Notes: generated by a model from the letters alone, not told the origin. A DNA stretch of 64,000 bases from Sanderia malayensis (GCA_013076295.1 RQOL01000780.1:124001-188000), one strand, 5' to 3'; positions 29,239 through 41,060 are shown, counted from the stretch's first letter. A program made the numbers and translations.

Positions 29239-32200
29239 TCAATGCTGTACCAGGAAATTTTTTCGTTTTTGCTTATGTGCTCCTTCTGTATTGCCCGTAA
29301 CAGGAACAATTGAGCACTGCATCCGTATAGTATTAGCATTGTACCCAAACTGATGCAATGAAGGATTGTCATTTCTCCTCCCTAAGCTTCTTTGCATGCC
29401 GAAGTATTTTTCAAGAACATCTTGGTTAAATTTCTCTGCTAAAACGAATTCAAAACCACTTTGTAAAAGAAACTTTGTCACCTCAATAACAGAATGAACT
29501 GTTATTTTGGTGCCCTCTTATGTCTTGGCAGACAAGAACATTTGCGCTTTAGCATTTTTTGAGAAAGTCTCACGTTTCTCAATGCTCTCCTTCCTGTCAG
29601 ATAAAATCTTTGACAAAGAATGTTCCAGCCATTCAAATCTTTCATCGTTTACACCTCTATATAGTAATAAAAATGGCTTTCGTTTTTTCCACCTTCCAAT
29701 TGATTCCTGACATTTAAAGCATCAAAAAACCTATCCATGTTTCCAAAAAGATCTGCTGTTGCATACATGTCTTGGGGATAGTATTCTTTAATAACCTTGG
29801 CAACAGAATCGCTTAACAATAGAACTGCCAATCGTACATTACTGCATGAAAATGGAGTCAGATAAATATGTTCTTGTGACAGCTTCGAAATACTTTTCAA
29901 GCCACAGCTCATCTCGTTTTGTGCAATCTTACAAAAATGACCCGATAAAATATGTTTTCCATCATTTCACATATATCTTGTTTTTTTCCCCATCACCTAT
30001 CAATGTGAAAAAAATATTTATTGAACGCATACTTTTATTGCAAAATCAAGTTGGGCATTGATTGTATTATCCAATTAAGAAAATTATAATGAGGAATAAT
30101 TTAAAATTTTCATGACTTTTCAAACAACCCAATTTTGGACCACCGAATTTTACCAAAATCAAAGTTCCTTACCTGAATGATAAACACAGTTTCGAGTTGT
30201 CTTCATTAGATGAGGTGGATCAGAGAAGAACCAAATAAACCGATCTGGTGCATATAAATTTACAGAATGATGAACAACATCAGAACTTCCTGCTCCATCC
30301 AATAGCTCATGCATCCGGTAAAATTTCCTATTTGATGATGCTCCATCAGAAACAGCAGCAATAACAGGCAAATTGCAAGCCAGTTCCAGTATTGCAACTG
30401 CCTCCCAGAATGTGGTCATAATTTGACATGCTGTCACCCCTTTTGTTGCAAAATATGCAAAACTGAACTTTAAATCCGATGCCAAACCCCTGACATAGTA
30501 TACCAGGGTGTGAGTGGCTAACTGGTCAACATCATCAAAGCAGGAGTAATTTAGGTCTTTGTCACCTTAATCGACGAAATCAATCAGTTCTCCAGTATGT
30601 TTGTTGTACACAAAATTCTCCTGAAACTTCACCTCATCAATAGAAATAACTATGTATCGCTGAACACCTTTAAGCAATGATAGAGTTTCAATCAACTCAT
30701 TGATCACTTCTGGGTTAAAACCTGCTTTTGGCCTAATTGCATTTCTATGGTCCCCTAATGTTCTGCGACGTGGAAGGGTTAATATTTTTGCATTTCAAAG
30801 TTCATCATAGGCAGATGCAGATTTTGATGCCAAGGAAAGGCAAAATCGTATGATCATGGGATGGTATTTCTTGCTACCATTACGCAAAGGTCTAGTTTGC
30901 TGGTCCCAAAAGAGTTGCATGAATTGTCATGCATTTTCAATGTTATCATTCATAATACCAGATATGTCATTTGAGAGCTGATCATCAATTTCCACACCTG
31001 CAGATTTTTTTCCAGCCTTTCAATTTTACTTTTCAGCTGTGATGTTTTCATTCTCTCCTCCTGCAAGGCTAACTTTACCCGGTTTGGGCGTGTCTGTGAC
31101 AATAGAGCATTGGCATGTGCACAAATGTTATTCTTGCTTTGCTTGAAAATTTGATTTTTCTTGGCACACTCTGTAAAAATGACACAAGTGGAACATATTC
31201 ACCCATTTCTTGTGAGGAGGAGGCAATTCTGTGCTCTTGAAAATGATTTGGCTCGCTGGAAGCTTTCACCATTCTTATGTATCTCAAGTTGGCATGGAAT
31301 ATGATGGGTTATAAGTTCATCAGACCTGATATCAGCAACCCCTGGACACAGTTTGTGATTTGACAGATCTTTAACAAACTTTAATATTGTGGTGTTTGTA
31401 ATGGATCTTTTCTGTTCCGTATAAAGTTTGTCATCATGATCCCAAGCTTTCGTCAACAATTACCTCTAATTCAGGAACAGTGTATGGTCTTTCGAAATAT
31501 TTGAATGATATATTGCTTGAACTATTGGTGATAACCCATCCATTTGCAGATAACTTTAATTTTCCAACATGGGCTGCAAACTCACTGAAATTCTTGTAAG
31601 TTTTTACTTCCTCTTGTAAATGAACAATATTGTCTTTCACAATGTTGAGATGACGTCTTTCAGTTATTTTTGCATGCTCGAAAGACTTCACTGGGAGATT
31701 TCATTTTAGAAGTGCACCAAAATCCAGAGACTTCCACCCAGTTTATGCAATTAAGTTCAATAATTTGTAAAATGATTTTTCATATGTAACAAATATATAT
31801 GCCTATATATGTTTTGGGTAGAAAACTATTTCTGTTTGTGAACAAACCAACATTAATTGGAAGCCACAACACAAATATCATAAGCTTTACCAATTTTAAA
31901 AAATACTCAATATTTTCATAAAATTGTAGAATTTTTGGCATAAAATAAACCAGGTGGCATTAGTTAGGCCCAGTGTTTACAGGGGACTCTTGGTCTTCTT
32001 TTCGCTTGGCCTTGCTGCCTGTGCAAGGTGATACAATTAAAGTGCCCAACAAATAAAACTAATATCACAGAATATCACTGATCATTTACAGAGTATATAA
32101 CAGAGTATTCACTGATCATTTACTTGTCAGTTCAATATCTCTTTCATCGTAATGTTTCCCGCAAATCCAAACATTTCCAGCTGCAATTTGGTGCTTGAAA

Positions 32201-32363
32201 TCTTCATTGACAGCCTGTACTTTTTTATTACATTTAACGTTTCATTTTTCCAAGCAATGAAATATTGTGACTTTCGCTGTGATATTCTAAAAAGTCTGAT
32301 CCCAGCAAAAGATTGACGACGAGAGGTTGCACAACCTGGCACTGCGCCATTTGAACCAACCAT
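29239..32363 (-). pseudogene. P-element-like transposase with THAP domain (THAP9-like)
   Basis: The THAP part is at 32363-32110: MVGSNGAVPGCATSRR at the start, then after a frameshift IAAGNVWICGKHYDERD, the closing C-x2-H. The first zinc ligand seems replaced by Gly (usual CAVPGC). The transposase follows in pieces on the minus strand: NISFKYFERPYTVPELE (31500), the GDxx-type domain VTACQIMTTFWEAVAILEL and VIAAVSDGASSNRKFYRM (30300-30480), NLYAPDRFIWFFSDPPHL (30220), and the C-terminal [17 protein letters not shown] and [11 protein letters not shown] (29290-29420). Frameshifts and stops separate the pieces. A dead copy lying directly outside the right end of the giant element. Confidence 0.75.
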
Positions 32364-33475
32364 AATATCAAAATATCGTAACTAACATGCCAACAAGATC
32401 AGAAAACAACAATCAATCAATGCAACAACACAAGCAAAACTCCAGCAACCTTTTCCGCGTGTCCCCGCATTTTGGTCACATGTTACTAATAAAACAGAAC
32501 AAAGAGTTAGAACAATGGGCTTCCAGATCATAGTTTTTGACCTGCGAAGCGCAAGCGAGTAGATGTTGGTGAGTGGGGAAAAATGTTGTGTTGTGCTAAT
32601 TAACGTGTATCGAAAGTTCCAGCACGGCGACGGGTGCGAGTCGACATGATGCTAAAGGGGAGTGCAGGAAGAAACCCACGTAATGGCCTCGTAACCAAGA
32701 AGTTTGGTGCACAGATAAGCACGAACTGTCGAATTCGGACCAAAAACTGTAGCAAATTGGGACGAAACATGCTGTTACTATTTACTTTTATAATCAATTA
32801 TTATAATCATTTTTATTACGTAGTTGGGTGATTCCCAAGTAAAGAATATAAATAGGGGTGCTTGCCCCCCTATAGCAGGCTTTTGTTTTATTGAAATATA
32901 TATATATCGCTTCATTCAGTTGCTGAGAACTGAAAATAGTTACTTCACAAAAAGTGTTTGTTTTGTGAGAGTTTACTGCGGATAACTGTCAACGAAAGAT
33001 ATTAACACGGCCAAGAGAAAAGAGAGAAAGATAAAGTCACGGATACATCAGAGGTATCGTGAAATTTATGTTTGCTCGTGCGTAAGCCATTAAGTGGCGT
33101 TGAAATTGAAGACCAGACGGTCTAACTGTTCGAATCACGTATATTAGTGTATTTTAAGCCTTTGATATATTTTATTACCGTTCGTAGCATTTTTACTTGT
33201 TAAATACATTGTTGAGACAATCAGTAAGCCTTTTGTTTGCTGTAATTGTATTGGATTTGCCTCGTCCGTTCTCGTAGTAGGTTAAGGTAATCGGGGAATT
33301 ACTCCTACGTTGTTTTATTTTAATTCGCGTATATACAGTCTTCTTGAGTTATCGGACAGAGTGTTTTACCTTAAGATTCCCGACAGTGTTCCGTGTCTGT
33401 GTTTCTGTTTACTTTGCCGCTATAAGGTATGTGCCTAAGTTTCAAACGTTCATTTTTGATTTGAAATGAGGCTGC
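32364..33475. other. No gene; TATA-containing 0.6-kb block, possible solo LTR
   Basis: TATAAATA at 32847-32854 is followed by a small hairpin (GGGGTGCTTGCCCC) and an AT run, then about 500 bp without coding signature. This arrangement fits a promoter or a solo LTR. I could not define ends or a target duplication, and no second copy lies in the window. Confidence 0.25.
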
Positions 33476-33605
33476 CAGGTATGATATCACTTTGCAAATT
33501 TCTCATTGGATAAAATGTAAACTTGTTGAAACAACAAGCAACATGACGTGCCATACTAGATGCTGGGCATGCTGTGGCAGGGGGGACCATGAGCACGATG
33601 ACGCA
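33476..33605 (+). repeat. Inverted copy of the DUF6589 upstream segment
   Basis: Matches the complement of 22880-23010 over about 130 bp with scattered differences (shared TATGATATCACTTT, AAATGTAAACTTGTTGAAAC, TACTAGATGCT). The downstream gene is absent here, so this is a detached fragment of the same repeat family. 33606-34140 shows nothing further that I can name. Confidence 0.65.
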
Positions 33606-34144
33606 CGGAGACTGTTGTCATCGTGCGGATGACGGAGCTCACATCACGGAGCTCGTTGTTGGAACCATCAAATGAAATAAAGAAATTTTTCTAGCTGTAT
33701 GCTTATGCAACTAATACAAAAATTATAGTATTTCATTTTTGTTTTGGAAAATGAAAGTTTTCTAACCTTGATAAAACAAGATCGAAAAATGAAGTCAAAA
33801 TGTTTGCTTGAGTGGTCTCAAAATAAATGTTTTTTGAATTTGCTGCGTTCAATCTTGAAAATTTAATTCAGGATATTTTATATCCAGGAGTTAAAAGCGT
33901 ATAGTCAATAAATAATGTCAATAATCTTCACTTTCTGGATAATACAGTGAAATGAGAGCTATCTGTTGCGTCGCGAGTCACCTCAAGGTTCCTTTGATTT
34001 CTATTGACTATGATTATACGGAAGCAGACATTGTGAAATAGTTCCACAACTATGACCATGCATAAAGATTAAAAATTAACTATGACCACCAATAACGAGA
34101 TTAACGGTATTATTTTTCCTAGAAAAAAATTATTTGTGTCAATA

Positions 34145-34700
34145 GATGACCCCCTGTTTGATGTCAAACATGGCCTGAAAAGATCACTTTGACCTGAACT
34201 GGAATTTTTTCTCATTCTTGTACAACTGAGGCTTGGTTTACTGGAGGAAGACCTTGCATACAGAGCACATTTATCTTAATCCCAGGTATCACGAATATGC
34301 ATCACATGGTTTGATTTTCTTCACAGCCGTTTTCGCTTGTTTCCAATATGGCCTTCAAGAGTTTGTATTCACAAAGCAATGCCCCAAGGCTTCAAAGAAA
34401 CTTATCCGTCAACAAGAGTTGTGATTGACTGCACTGAGATTTTTAATGATATAGTGGTTCTGTAATGGCTGACAAGGGTTTCGATATTTCAGATGACCTA
34501 CCACATGGAGTTACCCTTAACATGCTCGCTTTCCTGCAAAGACAAAGGACATTTAGATTTGCATATTTACATGAAGAAAACGAAACAAAGCAAATTGCGC
34601 CTGTGAGAATTCATGTTGAGCGGGCAATTTCTAGAATAAAAAAATTTAGAATACTGAGTACTGTTTTCCCAATTTCAATGGCTGCAGATTTGAATAAATA
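34145..34700 (+). pseudogene. ISL2EU transposase deletion derivative (copy A)
   Basis: Pieces in order: VQLRLGLLEEDLAYRAHLS (HTH region), FRLFPIWPS, then RVVIDCTEIF, the first catalytic Asp of DDE_Tnp_4. Directly after it the sequence jumps to VMADKGFDISDDLPHG (second Asp) and then RIHVERAISRIKKFRI with the final Glu. The normal ~50-60 residues between the first two Asp motifs are missing. The same jump occurs in the copy at the right edge of the window (63780-63830). The gene is cut at 34700, where a satellite-armed element end begins with CTAGGGGTC. Confidence 0.75.
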
Positions 34701-37197
34701 CTAGGGGTCATCACTCGCTTCGCTCATTCGCCCCATCCCGTCAAGTAAAAAAAGCTTAATCTGGTTGGCGCACTTCGAGCGCTGCATTTGCTTACGCTCA
34801 TTCCCCTTTCAACCCCACTTACAATGGGTTAGCTCGCTGCGCTCGCCTGTCTATCTTTTATCAAGGAACATTGACTGATAGTGCGCACTTCGTGCGCTGC
34901 ATTCGCTTCGCTCATGCCTCTTTCAACCCCACGTACAATGGGTTAGCTCGCTGCGCTCGCCTGTCTATCTATTATCAAGATACATTGACTGATAACGCGC
35001 ATTTCGTGCGCTGCATTCGTTTCGCTCATGCCTTTTTCAACCCCACGTACAATGGGTTAGTTCGCTGCGCTCGCCTGTCTATCTTTTATCAAGAAACATT
35101 GACTGATGAGGCGCACTTGGTGCGCTGCATTCGCTTCGCTCATGCCTCTTTCAAACCCACGTACAATGGGTTAGCTTGCTGCGTTCACCTGTCTATCTAT
35201 TATCGACAAACACTGACTGATAGAGCGCACTTCGTGTGCTGCATTCGCTTCGCTCATGCCTCTCCCAACCCCTCCTACAATGGATTAGCTCGCTGCGCTT
35301 GCCTGTTTATCTTTTATCAAGAAACATTGACGGATAGGGCGCACTTCGTGCGCTGCATTCGCTTCGCTCATGCCTCTTTCAACCCCACGTGCAATGGGTT
35401 AGCTCGCTGTGCTCGCCTGTCTATCTTTTATCAAGAAATATTGACTGAGAAGGCGCACTTCTTGTGCTGCATTCGCTTCGCTCATGCCTCTTTCAACCCC
35501 ACGTCCAATGGGTTAGCTCGCTGCGCTCGCCTGTCTATCTATTATCGAGAAACACTGACTGATAGAGCACACTTCGTGCGCTGCATTCGCTTCGCTCATG
35601 CCTCTTTCAACCCCACGTGCAATGGGTTAGCTCGCTATGCTCGCCTGTCTATGTTTTATCAAGAAACATTGACTGAGAAGGCGCAATTCGTGTGCTGCAT
35701 TCGCTTCGCTCATGCCTCTTTCAACCCCACGTCCAATGGGTTAGCTCGCTGCGCTCGCCTGTCTATCTATTATCGAGAAACACTGACTGATAGAGCACAC
35801 TTCGTGCGCTGCATTCGGTTCGCTCATGCCTCTTTCAACCCCACGTGCAATGGGTTAGCTCGCTATGCTCGCCTGTCTATCTTTTATCAAGAAACATTGA
35901 CTGAGAAGGCGCACTTCGTGTGCTGCATTCGCTTCGCTCATGCCTCTTTCAACCCCACGTCCAATGGGTTAGCTCGCTGCGCTCGCCTGTCTATCTATTA
36001 TCGAGAAACACTGACTGATAGAGCACACTTCGTGCGCTGCATTCGCTTCGCTCATGCCTCTTTCAACCCCACGTGCAATGGGTTAGCTCGCTGTGCTCGC
36101 CTGTCTATCTTTTATCAAGAAATATTGACTGAGAAGGCGCACTTCTTGTGCTGCATTCGCTTCGCTCATGCCTCTTTCAACCCCACGTCCAATGGGTTAG
36201 CTCGCTGCGCTCGCCTGTCTATCTATTATCGAGAAACACTGACTGATAGAGCACACTTCGTGCGCTGCATTCGCTTCGCTCATGCCTCTTTCAACCCCAC
36301 GTGCAATGGGTTAGCTCGCTATGCTCGCCTGTCTATGTTTTATCAAGAAACATTGACTGAGAAGGCGCAATTCGTGTGCTGCATTCGCTTCGCTCATGCC
36401 TCTTTCAACCCCACGTCCAATGGGTTAGCTCGCTGCGCTCGCCTGTCTATCTATTATCGAGAAACACTGACTGATAGAGCACACTTCGTGCGCTGCATTC
36501 GGTTCGCTCATGCCTCTTTCAACCCCACGTGCAATGGGTTAGCTCGCTATGCTCGCCTGTCTATCTTTTATCAAGAAACATTGACTGAGAAGGCGCACTT
36601 CGTGTGCTGCATTCGCTTCGCTCATGCCTCTTTCAACCCCACGTCCAATGGGTTAGCTCGCTGCGCTCGCCTGTCTATCTATTATCGAGAAACACTGACT
36701 GATAGAGCACACTTCGTGCGCTGCATTCGCTTCGCTCATGCCTCTTTCAACCCCACGTGCAATGGGTTAGCTCGCTGTGCTCGCCTGTCTATCTTTTATC
36801 AAGAAATATTGACTGAGAAGGCGCACTTCTTGTGCTGCATTCGCTTCGCTCATGCCTCTTTCAACCCCACGTCCAATGGGTTAGCTCGCTGCGCTCGCCT
36901 GTCTATCTATTATCGAGAAACACTGACTGATAGAGCACACTTCGTGCGCTGCATTCGCTTCGCTCATGCCTCTTTCAACCCCACGTGCAATGGGTTAGCT
37001 CGCTATGCTCGCCTGTCTATCTTTTATCAAGAAACATTGACTGAGAAGGCGCACTTCGTGTGCTGCATTCGCTTCGCTCATGCCTCTTTCAACCCCACGT
37101 CCAATGGGTTAGCTCGCTGCGCTCGCCTGTCTATCTATTATCGACAAACACTGACTGATAGAGCGCACTTCGCGCGCTGCATTCGCTCCCGCTCATG
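34701..37197 (+). repeat. Terminal module and ~20 units of 114-bp satellite with 684-bp higher order
   Basis: CTAGGGGTCATCACTCGC begins an outer module like the one at 29193 inverted, ending AATCTGGTTGGCGCAC near 34773. Then follow about 20 units of 114 bp. Each unit has several short palindromes: GCGCACTTCGTGCGC, AACCCCAcgtacaaTGGGTT and GCTCGCTGCGCTCGC. The variant TTGACTGAGAAGGCGCACTT followed by CTTG recurs at 35441, 36125 and 36809, exactly 684 bp (6 units) apart. A 913-codon open frame spans the array only because 114 is divisible by three. No matching right end in inverted form is found before the palindrome. Confidence 0.9.
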
Positions 37198-37341
37198 CCC
37201 ATACATACATACATACATACATACATACATACATACCTACATACATACATACATACCTACATACATACATACATACATACATACATACATACATACATAC
37301 ATACATACATACATACATACATACATACATACATACATACA
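37198..37341. repeat. (CATA)n microsatellite
   Basis: About 140 bp of almost pure CATA tetranucleotide, with three CCTA interruptions. Its complement (TATG)n lies at 40826-40930 on the other side of the palindrome. Confidence 0.95.
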
Positions 37342-37445
37342 TGGGCCGGGTTCGGTCGCTTCGCTCCCTCCCCGGAACCCGTCAAGTAGACAAAGCTTAA
37401 TCTGGTTGGCGCGCTTCGCGCGCTGCATTCGCTGCCGCTCATGCC

Positions 37446-38355
37446 GATACATACATACATACCCTGCAATAAATACCCTACAATACATACCCTACAATAC
37501 ATACCCTACAATAAATACCCTACAATACATACCCTACAAAACATACCCTACGATACATACCCTACAATACATACCTTACAATACATACCTTACAATACAT
37601 ACCCTACAATAAATACCCTACAATACATACCCTACAATACATACCCTACATACATCCCTACAATACATACCCTACAATACATACCCTACAATACATACCC
37701 TACAATAAATACCCTACAATACATACCCTACATAACATACCCTACAATACATACCATACAATACATACCCTACAATACATACCCTACATAACATACCCTA
37801 CAATACATACCCTACAATACATACCTTACAATACATACCCTACACTACATACCCTACAATACATACCTTACAATACATACCCTACAATACATACCCTACA
37901 ATAAATACCCTACAATACATACCCTACAATACATACCCTACAATACATACCCTACAATACATACCCTACAATAAATACCTTACAATACATACCCTACAAT
38001 AAATACCCTACAATACATACCCTACATAACATACCCTACAATACATACCCTACATTACATACCCTACAATACATACCCTACATAACATACCCTACAATAC
38101 ATACCCTACAATACATACCTTACAATACATACCCTACACTACATACCCTACAATACATACCTTACAATACATACCCTACAATACATACCCTACAATACAT
38201 AACCTACAATACATACCCTACAATACATACCCTACGATACATACCCTACAATACATACCCTACAATACATACCCTACAATACATACCCTACAATGCATAC
38301 CCTACTATACATACCCTACGATACATGCCCTACGATACATATCCTACGATACGTA
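37446..38355. repeat. Minisatellite of TACCCTACAATACA-type units
   Basis: About 0.9 kb of 14-15-bp units with variants ACAATAAA, ACATAACA, ACACTACA and TACCTTACA. The complement array is at 40396-40690. It is not a telomere repeat. 38356-38507 is unique GC-richer spacer. Confidence 0.95.
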
Positions 38356-38507
38356 CTACGATGCAACATTTCTAAAGAAAGTAAAGGTGGGAGGTCGGAT
38401 CCTCCCCCTGGCAATCGACCGCCCAGCGCCCACCCTGCCGCCCCCCTAAAAGCCGTTTCTTCTGAAAGTGAAAAAATGAATTCATCAACCTACTTTACAG
38501 ACAGTAA

Positions 38508-39394
38508 AACTTTCAAATTTAATTAACGTGGCCAATTTTTGTCCTACAGAACCCACGAAAATATCAACATGAAGCTAATAGCTCGGCGAACATTTATCGA
38601 AAGTATTTGGGTGAAAAAAACAAAGTTTTGGCAGGTTAAAAATTAATTTTCGCAAATGCAAAACACACGCGTGTTGCTTGAAAATTTCGTGTTTTGCAGC
38701 AAAACCCAAACTCGGCCAAAACTGTCCAAAACAGAGGAAAATCAACAAAACAAAAAAAACAAAGCCATATAACTTTAGTTCTTGGGTAAATAAACAGTTA
38801 TCGAAAGTTTAAATGGAGAAAATCGGCCCAGAACGACCCGAGAAAATCAAAATTGTCTTCGTGTTTTGGTTAGGCCCTCGAGCCAAAAGAAAAACGTGAG
38901 GTTAAACAAAACAAAACTCGTGATATTTAAAGCAAAAAACAATTGAATAAAGGAAATACCTTGAAATTATTGTCCACCAATTGTCTCCACAGGTCGTGAC
39001 AACAATTGACACGTCCTTACAATTGATTTCCGGCACGTATTCACGTTTAAACCCGAGCAACTTGCCGCCCGTTCAACCGAAAAAACACGTGCTTCTCCCT
39101 GCTCGTTTTGCATCTCATTAACTCGGTCCTCGGAACTTTCTAGAAGGTCGGAACACAAAATTGGCCATAACTCCCGAACCGCTGGGGTTAGAAATTAGCG
39201 GAAAGCTTTAGTTTCATCAGCACAATGCAGCGATCATTTCCATACCAATTTGCACCCTTATTGACCCCCAGAAAAAAAGCCTTTGAGTGGCAACGCCCGC
39301 TCCTTTGATCCCATTGTTCGGTCGAACGTCGATTGTTCACCAAACAATAGGTCATTGTTCACAGTCGGCGGGTCACGTGTCGACGTAGATTATA
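38508..39394 (+). repeat. Left arm of the large palindrome
   Basis: About 890 bp that match the complement of 39404-40290 with few differences. The inner part has CAGAAAAAAAGCCTTTG, CCCATTGTTCGGTCGAAC, ATTGTTCACCAAACAATAGG and GGTCACGTGTCGACG. Confidence 0.9.
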
Positions 39395-39403
39395 TCTCTA
39401 TTA

Positions 39404-40290
39404 TATAATCTACGTCGACACGTGACCGGCCGACTGTGAACAATGGGCTATTGTTTGTTGAACAATCGACGTTCGAAAAAACAATGGGATCAAAGGAGCG
39501 GGCGTTGCCACTCAAAGGCTTTTTTCCTGGAGGTCAATAAGGGTGCAAATTGGTATGGAAATGATCGCTGCGTTGTGCTGATGAAACTAAAGCTTTCCGC
39601 TAATTTCTAACCCCAGCGGTTCGGGAGTTATGGCCAATTTTGTGTTCCAACTTTCTAGAAAGTTCCGAGGACGGAGTTAATGAGATGCAAAACGAGCAGG
39701 GAGAAGCACGTGTTTTTTCGGTTGAACGGGCGGCAAGTTGCTCGGGTTTAAACGTGAATACGTGCCGGAAATCAATTGTAAAGACGTGTCAATTGTTGTC
39801 AAGACATGTGGAGACAATTGGTGAACAATTATTTCAAGGTATTTCTTTTATTTAATTGTCTTTGGCTGAAAATAGCACGAGTTTTGTTTTGTTTCACCTC
39901 ACGTTTTTCTTTTGGCTCGAGGGCCTAACCAAAACACGAAGACAATTTTGATTTTCTCGGGTCGTTCTGGGCCGATTTTCTTCATTTAAACTTTCGATAA
40001 CTGTTTATTTACACAAAACTAAAGTTACATGGCTTTGTTTTTTTTGTTTTGTCGATTATCCTCTGTTTTTGGACAGTTTTGGCTGAGATTGGGTTTTGGT
40101 GGAAAACACGAAATTTTCATGCAACACGCGTGTGTTTTGCATTTGCGAAAACTATTTTTAAACCTGCCAAAACTTTGTTTTTTTCACACAAATACTTTCG
40201 ATAAATGTTCACCAAGCTATTAGCTTCATGTTGATATTTTCGTGGGTTCTGTAGGACAAAAATTGGCCACCCTAATTGAATTTGAAAGTT
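39404..40290 (-). repeat. Right arm of the large palindrome
   Basis: Complement of the left arm, with a loop of nine bases between them (39395-39403). Small indels exist (for example the run before the GTCGAAC block), so the two arms have diverged slightly since the event. 40291-40395 is unshared spacer. Confidence 0.9.
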
Positions 40291-40395
40291 GGTGAATCGT
40301 GTTTAAATTGCTATTTTTTTGCAGGGGCTTGATTTCACGGCTATTTTTGATGAAGAAAATCATGCCTTGGACTTCAAAAATGAACAACTAAAATT

Positions 40396-40725
40396 GTATG
40401 TATTGTAGGGTATGTATTGTAGGGTATGTATTGTAGAGTATGTTATGTAGGGTATGTATTGTAGGGTATGTATTTTAGGGTATGTATTTTAGGGTATGTA
40501 TTTTAGGGTATGTATTGTATGGTATGTTATGTAGGGTATGTTATGTAGGGTATGTATTGTAGGGTATGTATTGTAGGGTATGTATTGTAGGGTATGTATT
40601 GTAGGGTATGTATTGTAGGGTATGTATTGTAGGGTATGTATTGTAGGGTATGTATTGTAGGGTATGTATTGTAGGGTATGTATTGTAGGGTATGTATGTA
40701 TGTATGTATGTATGTATGTATGGGC
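40396..40725. repeat. Minisatellite (TGTATTGTAGGGTA)n then (TATG)n
   Basis: Complement-type array of 37446-38355 but only about a third as long. The last 35 bp are TATG repeats that run into the outer module GGGCATGAGTGGTAGCGAATG. Confidence 0.95.
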
Positions 40726-40825
40726 ATGAGTGGTAGCGAATGCAGCGCGCGAAGCGCGCCAACCAGATTAAGCTTTGTTTACTTGACGGGCTCCGGGGAG
40801 GGAGCGAAGCGACCGAGCCCGGCTC

Positions 40826-41060
40826 ATGTAAGTATGTATGTATGTATGTAGGGTATGTATGTATGTATGTATGTATGTATGTATGTATGTATGTATGTAT
40901 GTATGTATGTATGTATGTATGTATGTAGGGTATGTATGTAGGGTATGTATGGAGGGTATGTATGTAAGGTATGTATATTATGTATAGTATTTATATATAG
41001 TATATAGGGTGTGTATTGACGTATATATTTATGTATAGTATCTATAGTAACTATGTTAAT
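40826..41060. repeat. (TATG)n microsatellite and degenerate tail
   Basis: Near-pure TATG with TAGGG interruptions up to about 40970, then a degenerate TATAGTAT-rich stretch. It mirrors the CATA run on the left side of the palindrome. Confidence 0.9.

Larger units (their letters stand above)
37340..40828. mobile_element. 3.5-kb palindromic element with the giant-element terminal module
   Basis: Both outer ends carry an inverted module: CGGTCGCTTCGCTCCCTCCCC, then GTCAAGTA(G/A)ACAAAGCTTA, AATCTGGTTGGCGCGC (37345-37445 and its complement at 40735-40825). This is clearly related to the outer modules at 13453, 29193 and 34701. Inside each end lies a TACCCTACAATACA minisatellite instead of the 114-bp satellite, then long inverted arms that meet at 39399. 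There is no gene. The axis carries two head-to-head copies of the AAAAAAGCCTTT...CACGTG block. It looks like two element ends joined with everything between them lost. Confidence 0.65.

Noticed and set aside
33110..33140. Possible tRNA (CTGTTCGAATCACG resembling a B box)
   Set aside because: No A box at the right distance and no cloverleaf can be formed.
34871..37612. 913-codon open frame as a real repetitive protein
   Set aside because: It is a 114-bp satellite whose unit length is a multiple of three; the same peptide occurs in inverted arrays, and the frame runs on into CATA and TACCC repeats.
37198..38355. Telomere-like or CRISPR-like array
   Set aside because: The units are CATA and TACCCTACAATACA repeats without spacers; they are neither TTAGGG-type telomere repeats nor a repeat-spacer array.
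38967..39855. Paired 60-70-codon frames in both palindrome arms
   Set aside because: They are mirror images of one another caused by the inverted repeat, with no recognisable domain.
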